The notes beneath the pieces were generated by a model that saw nothing but the letters and a program-made list of their open reading frames with translations, ran no database searches and was not told where the DNA came from. Made by a program: the position numbers and the translations under genes. 64,000 bases of DNA from Lachnospiraceae bacterium (lineage in GTDB: Bacteria > Bacillota > Clostridia > Lachnospirales > Lachnospiraceae), in contig JAFTQM010000025.1 of NCBI GenBank assembly GCA_017462755.1, forward strand, positions 1 to 64,000, in the 5' to 3' direction. Position 1 is the first letter of the stretch. The number at the start of each line of letters is the position of its first letter. This document shows positions 45,152 through 54,286 of the stretch, piece after piece.

Positions 45152-46222
45152 TCAATCACCAAACGAAATACCCAAAAGCTTTGCACTCGCGATGATATCA
45201 TCCTCCGGGTCCACATATTTCAGCTTGCCTGCCGATTCTGCGAGCGGAATTGCAACAACATCATCATTGCGAATTACGACCAGCTTGCCGTAATCCTCTT
45301 CGATAACCAGCTTGGCACCCATCGCACCTAAGCGGCTTGACAGTACGCGGTCGTATGGACAAGGACTGCCGCCACGCTGCGTATGTCCCGGCACCGTCAC
45401 ACGCACCTCGGCTCCGGTCTGCTCGGTAATCTTGGCTGCCACCTCATAGGCTGCCGACGGATATGGGGATTCTGCCAGCTTTGCCTTGCGCTCCTTCTTC
45501 GGCAGCGCTGCATCCTCCTTGGAACTCGCACCCTCTGCCACCGCAATGATGGAGAAGCCCTTGCCTGCCTTTTCACGCGCCTTCAATGCCTTGCAGATTT
45601 TGTCGATGTCATACGGAATCTCAGGAATCAGCACCACATCCGCACCACCGGCGATACCCGCGTGCAATGTAACCCAGCCTACCTTGTGACCCATCAGCTC
45701 AATAATGAATACACGTCCATGTGATTCTGCAGTGGTATGGATACAGTCAATCGCAGTGGTTGCAATATCTACTGCACTCTGGAAGCCAAAGGTAAAGTCC
45801 GTACCCCAAATATCGTTGTCAATCGTCTTTGGCAGACCAATCACATTCAAGCCTTCTTCACTGAGCAGATTCGCCGTCTTTAACGAGCCGTTGCCACCCA
45901 GCACTACCAGGCAATCCAATCCCAGCTTTTTATAGGTATCCTTCATTGCCTTTACCTTATCAAACCCATCCTCAATGTCCCGCATCTTCTTAAACGGCTG
46001 TCTTGAGGTACCTAAAATCGTACCGCCACGAGTCAGAATACCGGAAAAATCCTTTTCCGTCATCTTCTTATAATTTCCGTGCATTAACCCCTTGTAACCC
46101 TCGAGGAAACCATAAATCTCCACCTTGTCTAACTGATGAAACAGAGATTTTGCAACGCCGCGCATGGTAGCGTTCAGTGCCTGACAGTCGCCACCGCTTG
46201 TCAAAATACCGATTTTCTTCAT
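45152..46222 (-). CDS. pfkA: 6-phosphofructokinase (group III type)
   Basis: Glycolytic enzyme phosphorylating fructose 6-phosphate. The motifs are ILTSGGDCQALNA, the cosubstrate loop VVLGGNGS, the substrate loop LPKTIDNDIWGTD with the catalytic Asp, ELMGHKVGW, and PGHTQRGGSP. The Lys in PKTIDND and Asn in GGNG fit the mixed-substrate group III family rather than the classic ATP enzyme of Bacillus, so ATP or pyrophosphate may be the phosphate donor. The second ATG (46222), nine bases after GAGG, is preferred over the one three bases away. Confidence 0.9.
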   Translation of the reverse strand: MKKIGILTSGGDCQALNATMRGVAKSLFHQLDKVEIYGFLEGYKGLMHGNYKKMTEKDFSGILTRGGTILGTSRQPFKKMRDIEDGFDKVKAMKDTYKKLGLDCLVVLGGNGSLKTANLLSEEGLNVIGLPKTIDNDIWGTDFTFGFQSAVDIATTAIDCIHTTAESHGRVFIIELMGHKVGWVTLHAGIAGGADVVLIPEIPYDIDKICKALKAREKAGKGFSIIAVAEGASSKEDAALPKKERKAKLAESPYPSAAYEVAAKITEQTGAEVRVTVPGHTQRGGSPCPYDRVLSSRLGAMGAKLVIEEDYGKLVVIRNDDVVAIPLAESAGKLKYVDPEDDIIASAKLLGISFGD

Positions 46223-46247
46223 CCTCATCGACCTCTTTCTGTGTGTA

Positions 46248-48401
46248 TTATTTGGTTGGCTTTTCGCCCTTTCCCTTCTCCGTTTTTGGCTTTACTGCCT
46301 TTTTTGCCGTCTGTTTGCCCGCCGACTTTTTTTCCGGCGGCTTCGCTGCTGCATACGCCTGCTCATAGAAATATTCCTGTGCATTCATCTTCTTTTTGCG
46401 AATCTGACGACGCACATAGGTGCCGTCGGACTTCATCAGCCTGCCCTTGACGTTATCACTCAGCATATCCTTAAACATCTGGCTGATTTTTCGCTTTAAC
46501 GGCTCCGACAATATCGGTACTGCTACCTCGATTCGTCTGGTTGTATTTCTCGTCATGAAATCCGCAGATGAAATATACAGCTTCTGGCGCTTTCCTGCAC
46601 CAAAAATATAAATTCTAGCATGCTCTAAGAATCTGCCGACAATACTTAAAACCGTAATGTTGTCAGTATATCCTTTTATGCCCGGATTTAAACAGCAGAT
46701 ACCGCGGATTACCATCTCAATCTTGACACCCGCCTGTGACGCTTCAATCAGCTTCTCAATGATTTTCTTATCTGTGAGGGAATTCAGCTTCACACCGACA
46801 TATGCCTTTTCGCCCTTCTTTGCAAGCTTAATCTCCTCATCAATCATGCGAATCACGCCCTGCTGCAAACCATTCGGTGCTACCATCAGATACTCCGTCA
46901 GCTCACAAATCTGGCCAAGCGAAAGCGCATTAAATACCATCAATGCTTCGAGACCGATATCCGTGGATGCCGTCATCAGCGAATAATCCGTGTACAACAG
47001 AGAGGTTTTTTCATTGTAATTTCCGGTACCAATCTGTGTAATGTACTGAATCTTTTTCTTGGTCTTTCTTGTAATCAGACACAGCTTGGAATGTACCTTG
47101 AGTCCGTCCAGACCATAGATAATCCGGCAGCCAGCCTCCTCTAAGCGTCTCGACCACTCAATATTGTTCTCTTCATCAAACCGGGCACGCAGCTCGACCA
47201 ATACAACAACCTCTTTGCCGTTCTCTGCCGCCTTAATCAATGCATCAATAACCTTACTGTACTTTGCCACACGATACAGCGTCATCTTTATCGAAACAAC
47301 CTCCGGGTCCTCTCCTGCCTCGTTCAGCAATCGAAGAAACGGCTGAATACTCTCGTAAGGATAGCTGAGCAAAATATCCTTCTTGACAATCTGCTCAATC
47401 ATCGACACATCGTCCTTAATCAACGGACTCTTCTGCGGCACTCTCTTTTCATAAAACAGCTCCGGCTTCGTCTTCAGATAATCCTGCAGCTGGAATACAA
47501 AGGATAAATCCAGCGGTGCTTCCGAATAGAAGAATTGCTCCTCCGGCAAATCCAAATGCTCACACAGCTTCTCGATAATCTCGGCGCTCAAGGTGCGGCT
47601 CAGCTCTGCACGAATGGCACATAGCTTCTTCCGACGCTTAATCAGCTCTGCCATGGCCTCGCGGTAATCGCCCTCATCCTCGCGGGAAATCTCGTCAAAT
47701 ACGCTCTCCTCCTCCGCCTCGAGGTCAGCATTGCGCACCAGCCTAAGCAGGGATTTGCTGCGTATCTTGTAATGATCAAATACCTGCGGTACAAAATGCA
47801 GAATCAGCTCCTCGACCAGCATAAAACGATTTGGCTCGGTCTTTAACTGAATCAGACGATTAAATAAACCATTGTTGCATGGAATCACACCGATTTTACT
47901 GCTATTCTTACTTTCCAGCTCTACAATCGCGTAAATTTCTTTGTTCTTCAAAAATGGAAACGGCTGACGCTTTCCAACGACCTGCGGGGAAATCAGCGGA
48001 CGAATCTCGGTATTGAAGTATTCCTCCAAATATACCGCATCCTCCTCCGACAGCTTGGCAAAATTAATCAGCTCAACACCCTGCGCCTGTATTTCATCCA
48101 TCAGCTGTGCGTAGATGACATCCTTCTTGGCACAAAGCTCCCGGCTCTCCTTCAAAATCGCTTCAATCTGCTCCTTTGCCGTCATCTGCGTCTTATTTTC
48201 CCTCAAATTCGGAGAAAAAAGTGTCTGATCATGCAGCGAGCCTACCCGAACCATAAAGAACTCATCCAGATTGCTCTGAAAAATCGACGCAAAGGTCAAA
48301 CGCTCACACAACGGAACGGTCACATCTGCCGCTTCCTCCAGCACTCTTTCATTGAATTTCAGCCACGATAACTCTCGGTTGGAATAACATTCTTTTTTCA
48401 T
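46248..48401 (-). CDS. ppk1: Polyphosphate kinase 1
   Basis: Makes polyphosphate from ATP. The N-terminal domain (NRELSWLKFNERVLEEA) and the core with two phospholipase-D-like catalytic sites are clear: RRLEEAGCRIIYGLDGLKVHSKLCL (split; His in VHSKL is the autophosphorylated residue) and ISSADFMTRN later. The 717-residue length is normal. An unusual Lys/Ala/Pro-rich basic tail of ~40 residues (AAKPPEKKSAGKQTAKKA) ends the protein and may bind DNA or polyphosphate. pfkA begins 26 bases downstream. Confidence 0.95.
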   Translation of the reverse strand: MKKECYSNRELSWLKFNERVLEEAADVTVPLCERLTFASIFQSNLDEFFMVRVGSLHDQTLFSPNLRENKTQMTAKEQIEAILKESRELCAKKDVIYAQLMDEIQAQGVELINFAKLSEEDAVYLEEYFNTEIRPLISPQVVGKRQPFPFLKNKEIYAIVELESKNSSKIGVIPCNNGLFNRLIQLKTEPNRFMLVEELILHFVPQVFDHYKIRSKSLLRLVRNADLEAEEESVFDEISREDEGDYREAMAELIKRRKKLCAIRAELSRTLSAEIIEKLCEHLDLPEEQFFYSEAPLDLSFVFQLQDYLKTKPELFYEKRVPQKSPLIKDDVSMIEQIVKKDILLSYPYESIQPFLRLLNEAGEDPEVVSIKMTLYRVAKYSKVIDALIKAAENGKEVVVLVELRARFDEENNIEWSRRLEEAGCRIIYGLDGLKVHSKLCLITRKTKKKIQYITQIGTGNYNEKTSLLYTDYSLMTASTDIGLEALMVFNALSLGQICELTEYLMVAPNGLQQGVIRMIDEEIKLAKKGEKAYVGVKLNSLTDKKIIEKLIEASQAGVKIEMVIRGICCLNPGIKGYTDNITVLSIVGRFLEHARIYIFGAGKRQKLYISSADFMTRNTTRRIEVAVPILSEPLKRKISQMFKDMLSDNVKGRLMKSDGTYVRRQIRKKKMNAQEYFYEQAYAAAKPPEKKSAGKQTAKKAVKPKTEKGKGEKPTK

Positions 48402-48418
48402 TTATCACCACTCCTTTT

Positions 48419-49426
48419 CTACAGCAGGATGATTTTGTGCTCCTCACATACCTTGCGCATTTCCTCCGGCCAGATGCTTGCCTGTACCTCTCCGACATGA
48501 GCGCGGTCTAACAGCAGCATACAAAGTCTCGACTGTCCGATACCGCCACCAATGGTATACGGCAGTTCGCCTGCCAGTAGCATCTTGTGATACGGTAAAT
48601 CCTTTCGCTCCTCGCATCCGGCTTTCTTTAACTGCTCTGCTAACGACTGCTCCGATACACGAATACCCATACTGGAAATCTCCAAAGCACAATCTAACGT
48701 CTCATACCAGAACAAAATATCTCCGTTCAGGCTCCAGTCATCGTAGTCCGGTGCTCTGCCGTCATGCGGTTCTCCATCGCTCAGCTTATCACCAATCTGC
48801 ATAACAAATACACAGCCATGCTCCTTTGTGATAATATTTTCCCGCTCCTTCGGAGTCTTATCCGGATACAGCTTACACAACTCCTCCGAGGTAATAAAGA
48901 AAATATCCTCCGGCAACCGCTTTACCGCCTGTGGGTACTTATACCATACCTCATGCTCCATATGCTTGATTACCTTGAAAATTCTGCGTACCACCTCCTG
49001 CAGTGTCTCAATCGTACGCTCCTCCTTGGTAATTACCTTATCCCAATCCCACTGGTCTACATAGCAGGAATGCAGATTATCCAGCTCTTCATCCCGGCGA
49101 ATCGCGTTCATATTGGTGTACAGACCCTCGCCCGGCATAAAGCCATATTTCTTTAATGCAATACGCTTCCATTTTGCCAGAGACTGCACTACCTCTACCT
49201 CATCTCCCGGAATTGCAGCCAAATCAAAGGAAACCTTTCGCTCCACACCATTTAAGTCATCATTCAGACCGGAGCTTTTTTCTACAAAAAGCGGTGCTGA
49301 AATTCTCTCCAGATTCATCTCCTTGCCAAATTCCTTCTGAAAGGTATCTCGTATGTATTTAATTGCTTCCTGCGTTTCCCGCACAGTAAGTCGTGGGTCA
49401 TAGCCCTCCGGTAAAATAAGCGCCAT
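48419..49426 (-). CDS. asnA: Aspartate-ammonia ligase (asparagine synthetase A)
   Basis: Ammonia-dependent synthesis of asparagine with a class II synthetase fold. The 335-residue protein has [20 protein letters not shown] near the start, the motif [39 protein letters not shown] and the C-terminal [18 protein letters not shown]. The ATG at 49426 has AGAGGAA upstream; the open frame begins 17 codons earlier in the leader. It has its own promoter at 49488-49516 and leads into ppk1, 18 bases later. Confidence 0.95.
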   Translation of the reverse strand: MALILPEGYDPRLTVRETQEAIKYIRDTFQKEFGKEMNLERISAPLFVEKSSGLNDDLNGVERKVSFDLAAIPGDEVEVVQSLAKWKRIALKKYGFMPGEGLYTNMNAIRRDEELDNLHSCYVDQWDWDKVITKEERTIETLQEVVRRIFKVIKHMEHEVWYKYPQAVKRLPEDIFFITSEELCKLYPDKTPKERENIITKEHGCVFVMQIGDKLSDGEPHDGRAPDYDDWSLNGDILFWYETLDCALEISSMGIRVSEQSLAEQLKKAGCEERKDLPYHKMLLAGELPYTIGGGIGQSRLCMLLLDRAHVGEVQASIWPEEMRKVCEEHKIILL

Positions 49427-49487
49427 ATTCTTTCCTCTTTCTGCCACCCTTTGTGGCCTTTTCTTTATTATCTGCAAATATAGTTTT

Positions 49488-49516
49488 ATTATATGCCTTT
49501 TTCAGCTATTTCACAA
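49488..49516 (-). promoter_or_regulatory. asnA promoter
   Basis: TTGTGA-N17-TATAAT on the minus strand, with a small GCCAC/GTGGC hairpin in the leader before the ribosome site. Confidence 0.55.
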
Positions 49517-49567
49517 GATTCAGTTTGCAGAAATTTCATTTTGCAATGCAACAAAACATCCAGTCTC

Positions 49568-49613
49568 CAAAAAGGGCGTCCTTTCGCCAACCTATGACGA
49601 AAAGGACGCCCTT
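49568..49613 (-). terminator. Terminator of the M6 protease gene
   Basis: AAGGGCGTCCTTT and its exact complement (13 bp) enclose a 16-base loop; TTTTTGG follows on the minus strand. Confidence 0.85.
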
Positions 49614-49626
49614 GTCCACTAATTCA

Positions 49627-52257
49627 TTATTTCTGCTTCGTTATTGTGATAACAGCGTAAGGAATTTCCGCTTCCTCGTTAATTTCCTTGATGGTGATGT
49701 CATAACCGAACTCCGTTCTGTCATTCATCAAGCCATTGTAGAAAAATTCGGAATAGGTATCAATATCGAACTTATCTCCTTCTTTAAAGAAGTCACTGTC
49801 CTCAACTGTAGTTCTGCCCTCACCGGAGGTAAAGGTATTTTCCGCTCCTGCCTGAATCAGCTCCAGATAATAGTATCCAAACTCTTCCTCAGCATTTCTT
49901 CCCCAACTGTTTGTGTAATGAATCGTTCCAATTGTTTCGGTCTTGCCGTTCTTGGATGGGAGAGTACGCTTCTCTGCTCTGGCATCCACATGGTAGATTC
50001 TGACTCCGGTCGTATTCTGCAGTCCATACATTGCAGAATCCGCTTCATTCACACCATCCGGTGTAAACAAGTCAATCATAATGTACTCCTCAAACGGTTT
50101 GCCATCATAATCTTTGCCATATGCCGGAATTACAATACAATCACCTGTCTTTGCAAAGGACTCGATTTTGATATCAATGCTATCCTTTACATTCTTCACA
50201 ATTTCCGGTTCTACCCAGCCTACGGCAAACTTCGAGAACGGATTCCAGTCACCCATATTGCCCGACTGCATATCGTAGCCACCAATCGCATCAATACCGG
50301 AATACGTTACATCATAATAATCCACCAGACCCAGCGCATGGCCAAATTCATGCACCATAACGCGCGCATCGGTTTCACCCTTATAATCTGTAAGGAGCGC
50401 AAGACTGAACCATCCAAAATCATTAACCGTCGGATTCTTCTGCGTTCCGGCAGCCTCATGCGTGTAGTATGAGAATACATTCATGCCCCAACCGGCAGTT
50501 CCCATATAGCCATATTCCTGCATGGTATTGACCAGCTGAATGGCATCAATATAACCGTTGCCGTCACGGTCATATTCCTTCCAGTTAATATCCGGATATT
50601 TTTTCTTTACCCACGCAACCGCTTCATTTGCTATTTCTGCCATTTCTGCACTATACAGGCTGTTTGCTTCCTTAGCAGTATAGGAAAGTCCGTACCAATC
50701 CGTTACATTGGCATCCAGTCTCAGCTTTCCGTACGAAGCCTCCTCAAAATAGGACTTCATGGAATACCATTCCATAGTACCCTTATCACCATTATATGCT
50801 TCGATAATCCGCTGACGATTCTCCTTCGTAGCAAACTCCTTCTGATCCTTCCAATAAACCGGAATAACAAGTACCTTCATGTCACCGGTTGCCTCCGGAT
50901 GTGCCGCCGAAATTGCCTCATGATAATTCGCCGCGCCCTTTAACTGCGGCAAAATCAACAGCTCAATCTCCTTTGTTACATCATCTACCGTAGCGACTAC
51001 CTTATCTCCGATTTTGGCAAGCGCAGTAGACAAATCCAGCACCTTTCCGTTCTTATCCTTATACTCTTCCAGCGTAAAATACTGTGTATTTCCCCACTCC
51101 AAAGGCTCCATTCCAAATGCCTCACGCCAAGGTGTTATCAGGCGAAATGCAAAATAGAAGCTGTCCTTTGTCAGAATATCCAACGGGTCACCTTCTAACA
51201 GGCTGCTCGAAAAATATTCATCATACACAAAATCTACAACATCAACCCGTTCATCTAAATATCGCAGGGTCAGCAAATCAATTGCAATATCATAATCCTC
51301 ACGATTCGTGATTTTGAAATAATCGCCACGTTCACACAAGGTATCCAGATACGGATCGGCATAATTATTATCCCATCTCGAGTTTTCCACTGCAATCCAA
51401 GTGGTAAATTCGACCTGATCTACCGATTTTATTTCTCCACCCGGAAGATAATAGCCCCAGTCAAACCACAGCTTATCTGCATCCTCTTCCTTTTCCAATG
51501 TGGAAAGTGCATTTATCGTTCCGTAAAGCGGAGACATATTAAATACATAGCCGCCCGGTTTCAGCGTAATAAAGGAACCCTTTTCATGGTAGGCATTATA
51601 CGCTCCAAGCTTGATGGTTTCGCCTTGCTCATTTACTGCCTCCCAATAAACCATACCATCCTTATCTGCCTTTACAGAACCCATATGATTCTTATCACTA
51701 CTGAAGTTAACCTCCTTCAGCTCCGGAGTCGGAGTTGCTTTCGGTGCTTTGGTCGGCTTCGGGGTTGCAGTTGGCTTTGGTGTTGCAGTTGCCTTCGGCT
51801 CCTTGGTTGGCTTCGGGGTCGCGGTTGCTTTCGGCTCCTTGGTCGGTTCCGGAGTTGCAGTTACCGATTCTGTAGGTGTCACTACCGGCTCTTCGGTTGG
51901 AGCTGGTGCTTCCGTCGGTGTCGGCTCCTCCGTTGGAGTTGCTGCCGCTTCCGTCGGTGTCGGCTCCTCCGTTGGGGTTGCTGGTGCTTCCGTCGGTGTC
52001 GGCTCCTCCGTCGGAGTTGCTGCCGCTTCCGTCGGTGTCGGCTCCTCCGTCGGTATTACTTCCACTGCTTCCGTTGGTGTCGGTGCTTCCGTCGAAGTCG
52101 CTACCGGAGTCGGCGTTGACTTCTCACCTTCTACAGATACCGTCGGTGTAACCGGCACATCTGTCTCTGCTTCTTTTCCACAGCTCGCAAATAACGTAAG
52201 CATAAGTAGAAATACCATTGTCAATGACCAATGTTTTCTATTTCTTTTATTTCCCAT
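49627..52257 (-). CDS. M6-type secreted metalloprotease lipoprotein
   Basis: The lipobox LFASC anchors the protein outside the membrane. A 150-residue Pro/Thr/Glu stalk follows, coded by 39-bp repeats, then lysine-containing PKPTK repeats. The protease domain has HEFGHALGLVDYYD near residue 635 (HExxH with the third ligand Asp/His region) and the Met-turn-like GGYDMQSGNMGDWNPFSK, typical of the M6 immune-inhibitor-A family. Two beta-rich regions surround it. The substrate is unknown; host or microbial glycoproteins are plausible. A TTGGAA-N17-TATAAT promoter lies at 52289-52317. Confidence 0.87.
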   Translation of the reverse strand: MGNKRNRKHWSLTMVFLLMLTLFASCGKEAETDVPVTPTVSVEGEKSTPTPVATSTEAPTPTEAVEVIPTEEPTPTEAAATPTEEPTPTEAPATPTEEPTPTEAAATPTEEPTPTEAPAPTEEPVVTPTESVTATPEPTKEPKATATPKPTKEPKATATPKPTATPKPTKAPKATPTPELKEVNFSSDKNHMGSVKADKDGMVYWEAVNEQGETIKLGAYNAYHEKGSFITLKPGGYVFNMSPLYGTINALSTLEKEEDADKLWFDWGYYLPGGEIKSVDQVEFTTWIAVENSRWDNNYADPYLDTLCERGDYFKITNREDYDIAIDLLTLRYLDERVDVVDFVYDEYFSSSLLEGDPLDILTKDSFYFAFRLITPWREAFGMEPLEWGNTQYFTLEEYKDKNGKVLDLSTALAKIGDKVVATVDDVTKEIELLILPQLKGAANYHEAISAAHPEATGDMKVLVIPVYWKDQKEFATKENRQRIIEAYNGDKGTMEWYSMKSYFEEASYGKLRLDANVTDWYGLSYTAKEANSLYSAEMAEIANEAVAWVKKKYPDINWKEYDRDGNGYIDAIQLVNTMQEYGYMGTAGWGMNVFSYYTHEAAGTQKNPTVNDFGWFSLALLTDYKGETDARVMVHEFGHALGLVDYYDVTYSGIDAIGGYDMQSGNMGDWNPFSKFAVGWVEPEIVKNVKDSIDIKIESFAKTGDCIVIPAYGKDYDGKPFEEYIMIDLFTPDGVNEADSAMYGLQNTTGVRIYHVDARAEKRTLPSKNGKTETIGTIHYTNSWGRNAEEEFGYYYLELIQAGAENTFTSGEGRTTVEDSDFFKEGDKFDIDTYSEFFYNGLMNDRTEFGYDITIKEINEEAEIPYAVITITKQK
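51908..52063. repeat. 39-bp tandem repeat coding the protease stalk
   Basis: Units start at 51908, 51947, 51986 and 52025, each coding 13 residues of the ATPTEEPTPTEA type. Units one and two, and three and four, are almost identical, indicating recent expansion. Confidence 0.85.
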
Positions 52258-52288
52258 AACATAGCCCCCTTCGACTTTATTTAGTCTT

Positions 52289-52317
52289 ATTATACTCCGT
52301 CTTTACAAACTTTCCAA
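52289..52317 (-). promoter_or_regulatory. Promoter of the M6 protease gene
   Basis: TTGGAA-N17-TATAAT on the minus strand, inside the gap before the XRE gene stop. Confidence 0.55.
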
Positions 52318-52332
52318 CTATTTTTTCTATTT

Positions 52333-52521
52333 TCACACCTCAAACGGACTCACTTCCAATGCTCTGCAAATACTCATTATCGTATCAAAGGATGCCCCGC
52401 CAATCCCGCGGGTAAGCAGTGTCATCAGAGAGCTGTAAGGAATACCTGCCTTCTGCGCAAATTGTCTCAGACTCACATATCGGTCCAAAATCAAATTACG
52501 CAGCCGCTCCTCCCGATTCAT
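52333..52521 (-). CDS. Small XRE-family HTH protein
   Basis: The whole 62-residue product is a helix-turn-helix: LRQFAQKAGIPYSSLMTLLTRG with TIMSICRALEVSPFEV. It is an XRE-like domain with no other part. The ATG overlaps the stop of the DeoR gene (ATGA) with GAGGAG upstream, so it is translationally coupled to it. It probably regulates transcription; the target is unknown. Confidence 0.78.
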   Translation of the reverse strand: MNREERLRNLILDRYVSLRQFAQKAGIPYSSLMTLLTRGIGGASFDTIMSICRALEVSPFEV

Positions 52522-53294
52522 TTCGGCTCCTCTACAACCACGATTTCAATGCCTTTTTCCTCAAGCAATGCAATCTGGTCCTCCACGCACTCCCAGTCCG
52601 TAATAAGCGTATCAAATTGCTCCGCATCACAAACCTTGATAAACGAATCCACTCCTATCTTTGCACCGGAAAGCAACAGACAACGCTTGCGACTATTTTT
52701 GATTACCATACGCTGGAATGCTGCCGTCTCGTCGGTTCCGTTCGATAAGCCAAATTCTGCAGTCAGTCCGCCACCGGTAATAAAACAGAGGTCAAAATGA
52801 ATGCGGCTTACAAACTCGCTTGCCAGACTATCCACCACCGAACCGCTCTGACGCATCTTGCCGCCTACTACATACACCTCATGCTTTTCAAAGGCACGCA
52901 GATCCTTCGCAATATCAATCGAATTTACGACCAAAGTATACCGAAACTCTCTCGGCAAAAACGGAACCATAAGATAACCGAGCGAGCCTCCCGTCAGATA
53001 GACCACATCGTTCTCACGAATCTGTGCTGCTGCTCTTTTCGCAATCTCCCGATAATTGTCCCAAACCGGCATTTTCCCAAAATCACGGTCTAGCGGCGGT
53101 CGCACGCTTACCTGTGCCAAAAGGATTGCTCCACCGTGTGTCCGCTTGCAGACACCCTTCTGCTCTAACATCCGCAAATCGCGCCTTGCCGACTCATCCG
53201 AAATCCCATACTTTTGCGTAATCTCCGCAACCGTTATCTTACCATTCTGCTGAATTGTTTTTAAAATTTCCTGTTGACGCTCTTCCATAAACAT
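52518..53294 (-). CDS. DeoR/GlpR-family transcriptional regulator
   Basis: A 258-residue regulator: N-terminal winged helix (MEERQQEILKTIQQNGKITVAEI, then ISDESARRDLRMLEQKG, about residues 2-50) and a C-terminal DeoR sugar-phosphate sensor domain (FITGGGLTAEFGLSNGTDETAAF split; the motif is about residues 155-180). Such proteins usually respond to a phosphorylated sugar. The ATG at 53294 has GGAGG eight bases upstream. It is close to the fucosidase and AraC genes but its targets cannot be read. Confidence 0.86.
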   Translation of the reverse strand: MFMEERQQEILKTIQQNGKITVAEITQKYGISDESARRDLRMLEQKGVCKRTHGGAILLAQVSVRPPLDRDFGKMPVWDNYREIAKRAAAQIRENDVVYLTGGSLGYLMVPFLPREFRYTLVVNSIDIAKDLRAFEKHEVYVVGGKMRQSGSVVDSLASEFVSRIHFDLCFITGGGLTAEFGLSNGTDETAAFQRMVIKNSRKRCLLLSGAKIGVDSFIKVCDAEQFDTLITDWECVEDQIALLEEKGIEIVVVEEPK

Positions 53295-53398
53295 AATACT
53301 ATCCTCCATTCCGATTATCATTTATCGAATTCGACAACATCACAATACCACACATTCGGCAATATTTAAATATATTCGGTAATCGGATTTGCGTATAT

Positions 53399-54073
53399 TT
53401 ATTCTCTGCGCAATGCCTCTTCCTTTTTTTCGGTGAACGACTTTCCATAATATTTTTGCAACAGCCGCTGGGTCTGTCTTTCACACAAACCAATCAAACC
53501 GGACAATTCTCCCAGTGTCAAGCCCTCCGGGTGATTAATAAATGCCTCTTCAATAATCAGAAACCGACGGTCATTCAGATTGTCATTATCCTCTACAATA
53601 TTATTTAAATGCGGTACATAAAGTCTTGTAATTCGAATCAGCAACAGCTGCAGCATTGCACCAATCGCACTTTTATAACCAAACCGCTTACTGCTTCCTT
53701 CGACCAGAATTTCTTCAAAGTATCTCCCCAGTTCCTTTTCCCTGCAAAAAAAGAAATGGGTGGATAAAAATGCTGATACCAGCGCATCCTTCGTCTTTTC
53801 ACCGGACGCCTGCAAATAGATAAATATCTCAATCATCGGATTGTTCGGATTAGTCAGCTGTTTGTGATATACATTCGGACCCGTCACAAAAAAATTCCCC
53901 TTTGCCAGAGGATACGAGGTGTCTCCTGTCACAAGCGTTCCCTCCCCGCTTACAATGTAATGAAGCTCATAGCTGTTTTTCGAATGACTGTGTCCCACCA
54001 TATCATGATAAAATATCCCTTTATCAAACCGAATCAGAGAAAAATCATACTCATTCCACTTGAAATTTATCAT
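53399..54073 (-). CDS. AraC-type regulator with half of the DNA-binding domain
   Basis: The N-terminal cupin sensor (YELHYIVSGEGTLVTGD, then NFFVTGPNVYHKQ) is complete. The C-terminal domain has only the first helix-turn-helix (LTLGELSGLIGLCERQTQRLLQKYYGKS) and ends in EKKEEALRRE, where the family would continue with a second helix-turn-helix of ~45 residues. No such sequence follows in any frame. It is divergent from the fucosidase gene, the probable target. The deletion could be natural decay or a working short form. Confidence 0.75.
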   Translation of the reverse strand: MINFKWNEYDFSLIRFDKGIFYHDMVGHSHSKNSYELHYIVSGEGTLVTGDTSYPLAKGNFFVTGPNVYHKQLTNPNNPMIEIFIYLQASGEKTKDALVSAFLSTHFFFCREKELGRYFEEILVEGSSKRFGYKSAIGAMLQLLLIRITRLYVPHLNNIVEDNDNLNDRRFLIIEEAFINHPEGLTLGELSGLIGLCERQTQRLLQKYYGKSFTEKKEEALRRE

Positions 54074-54160
54074 AACCTTCTCCCTTCTTCACAAGCCTTT
54101 GGTTTTTCAAAAGCATGTGTCGGAAATCTCTTTCGCTCTCTACTCCTATTTTAACATTAA

Positions 54161-54216
54161 CACGACATTTTGCAAAGAAATAAGTCGTGCCATTCCGTGC
54201 AACAATGCTTTATAAT
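54161..54216 (+). promoter_or_regulatory. Fucosidase promoter with inverted repeat
   Basis: TATAAT at 54211-54216 lacks a good -35 box. A perfect 6-bp inverted repeat, CACGAC/GTCGTG, with a 17-base spacer, lies at 54161-54189, where an AraC-type activator would bind. Confidence 0.45.
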
Positions 54217-54286
54217 AAAAGCAGAAATATTACCCTATGTAACACTTTACTTACAAGCAACAGAGGTTCTCGGAATGGAGGTTTTT

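Noticed and set aside
51084..51311. Plus-strand frames within the M6 protease gene
   Set aside because: Shadow frames lacking ribosome sites inside a well-supported gene.
54170..54286. N-terminal extension of the fucosidase
   Set aside because: The promoter lies inside it and the GGAGG site serves the ATG at 54287.
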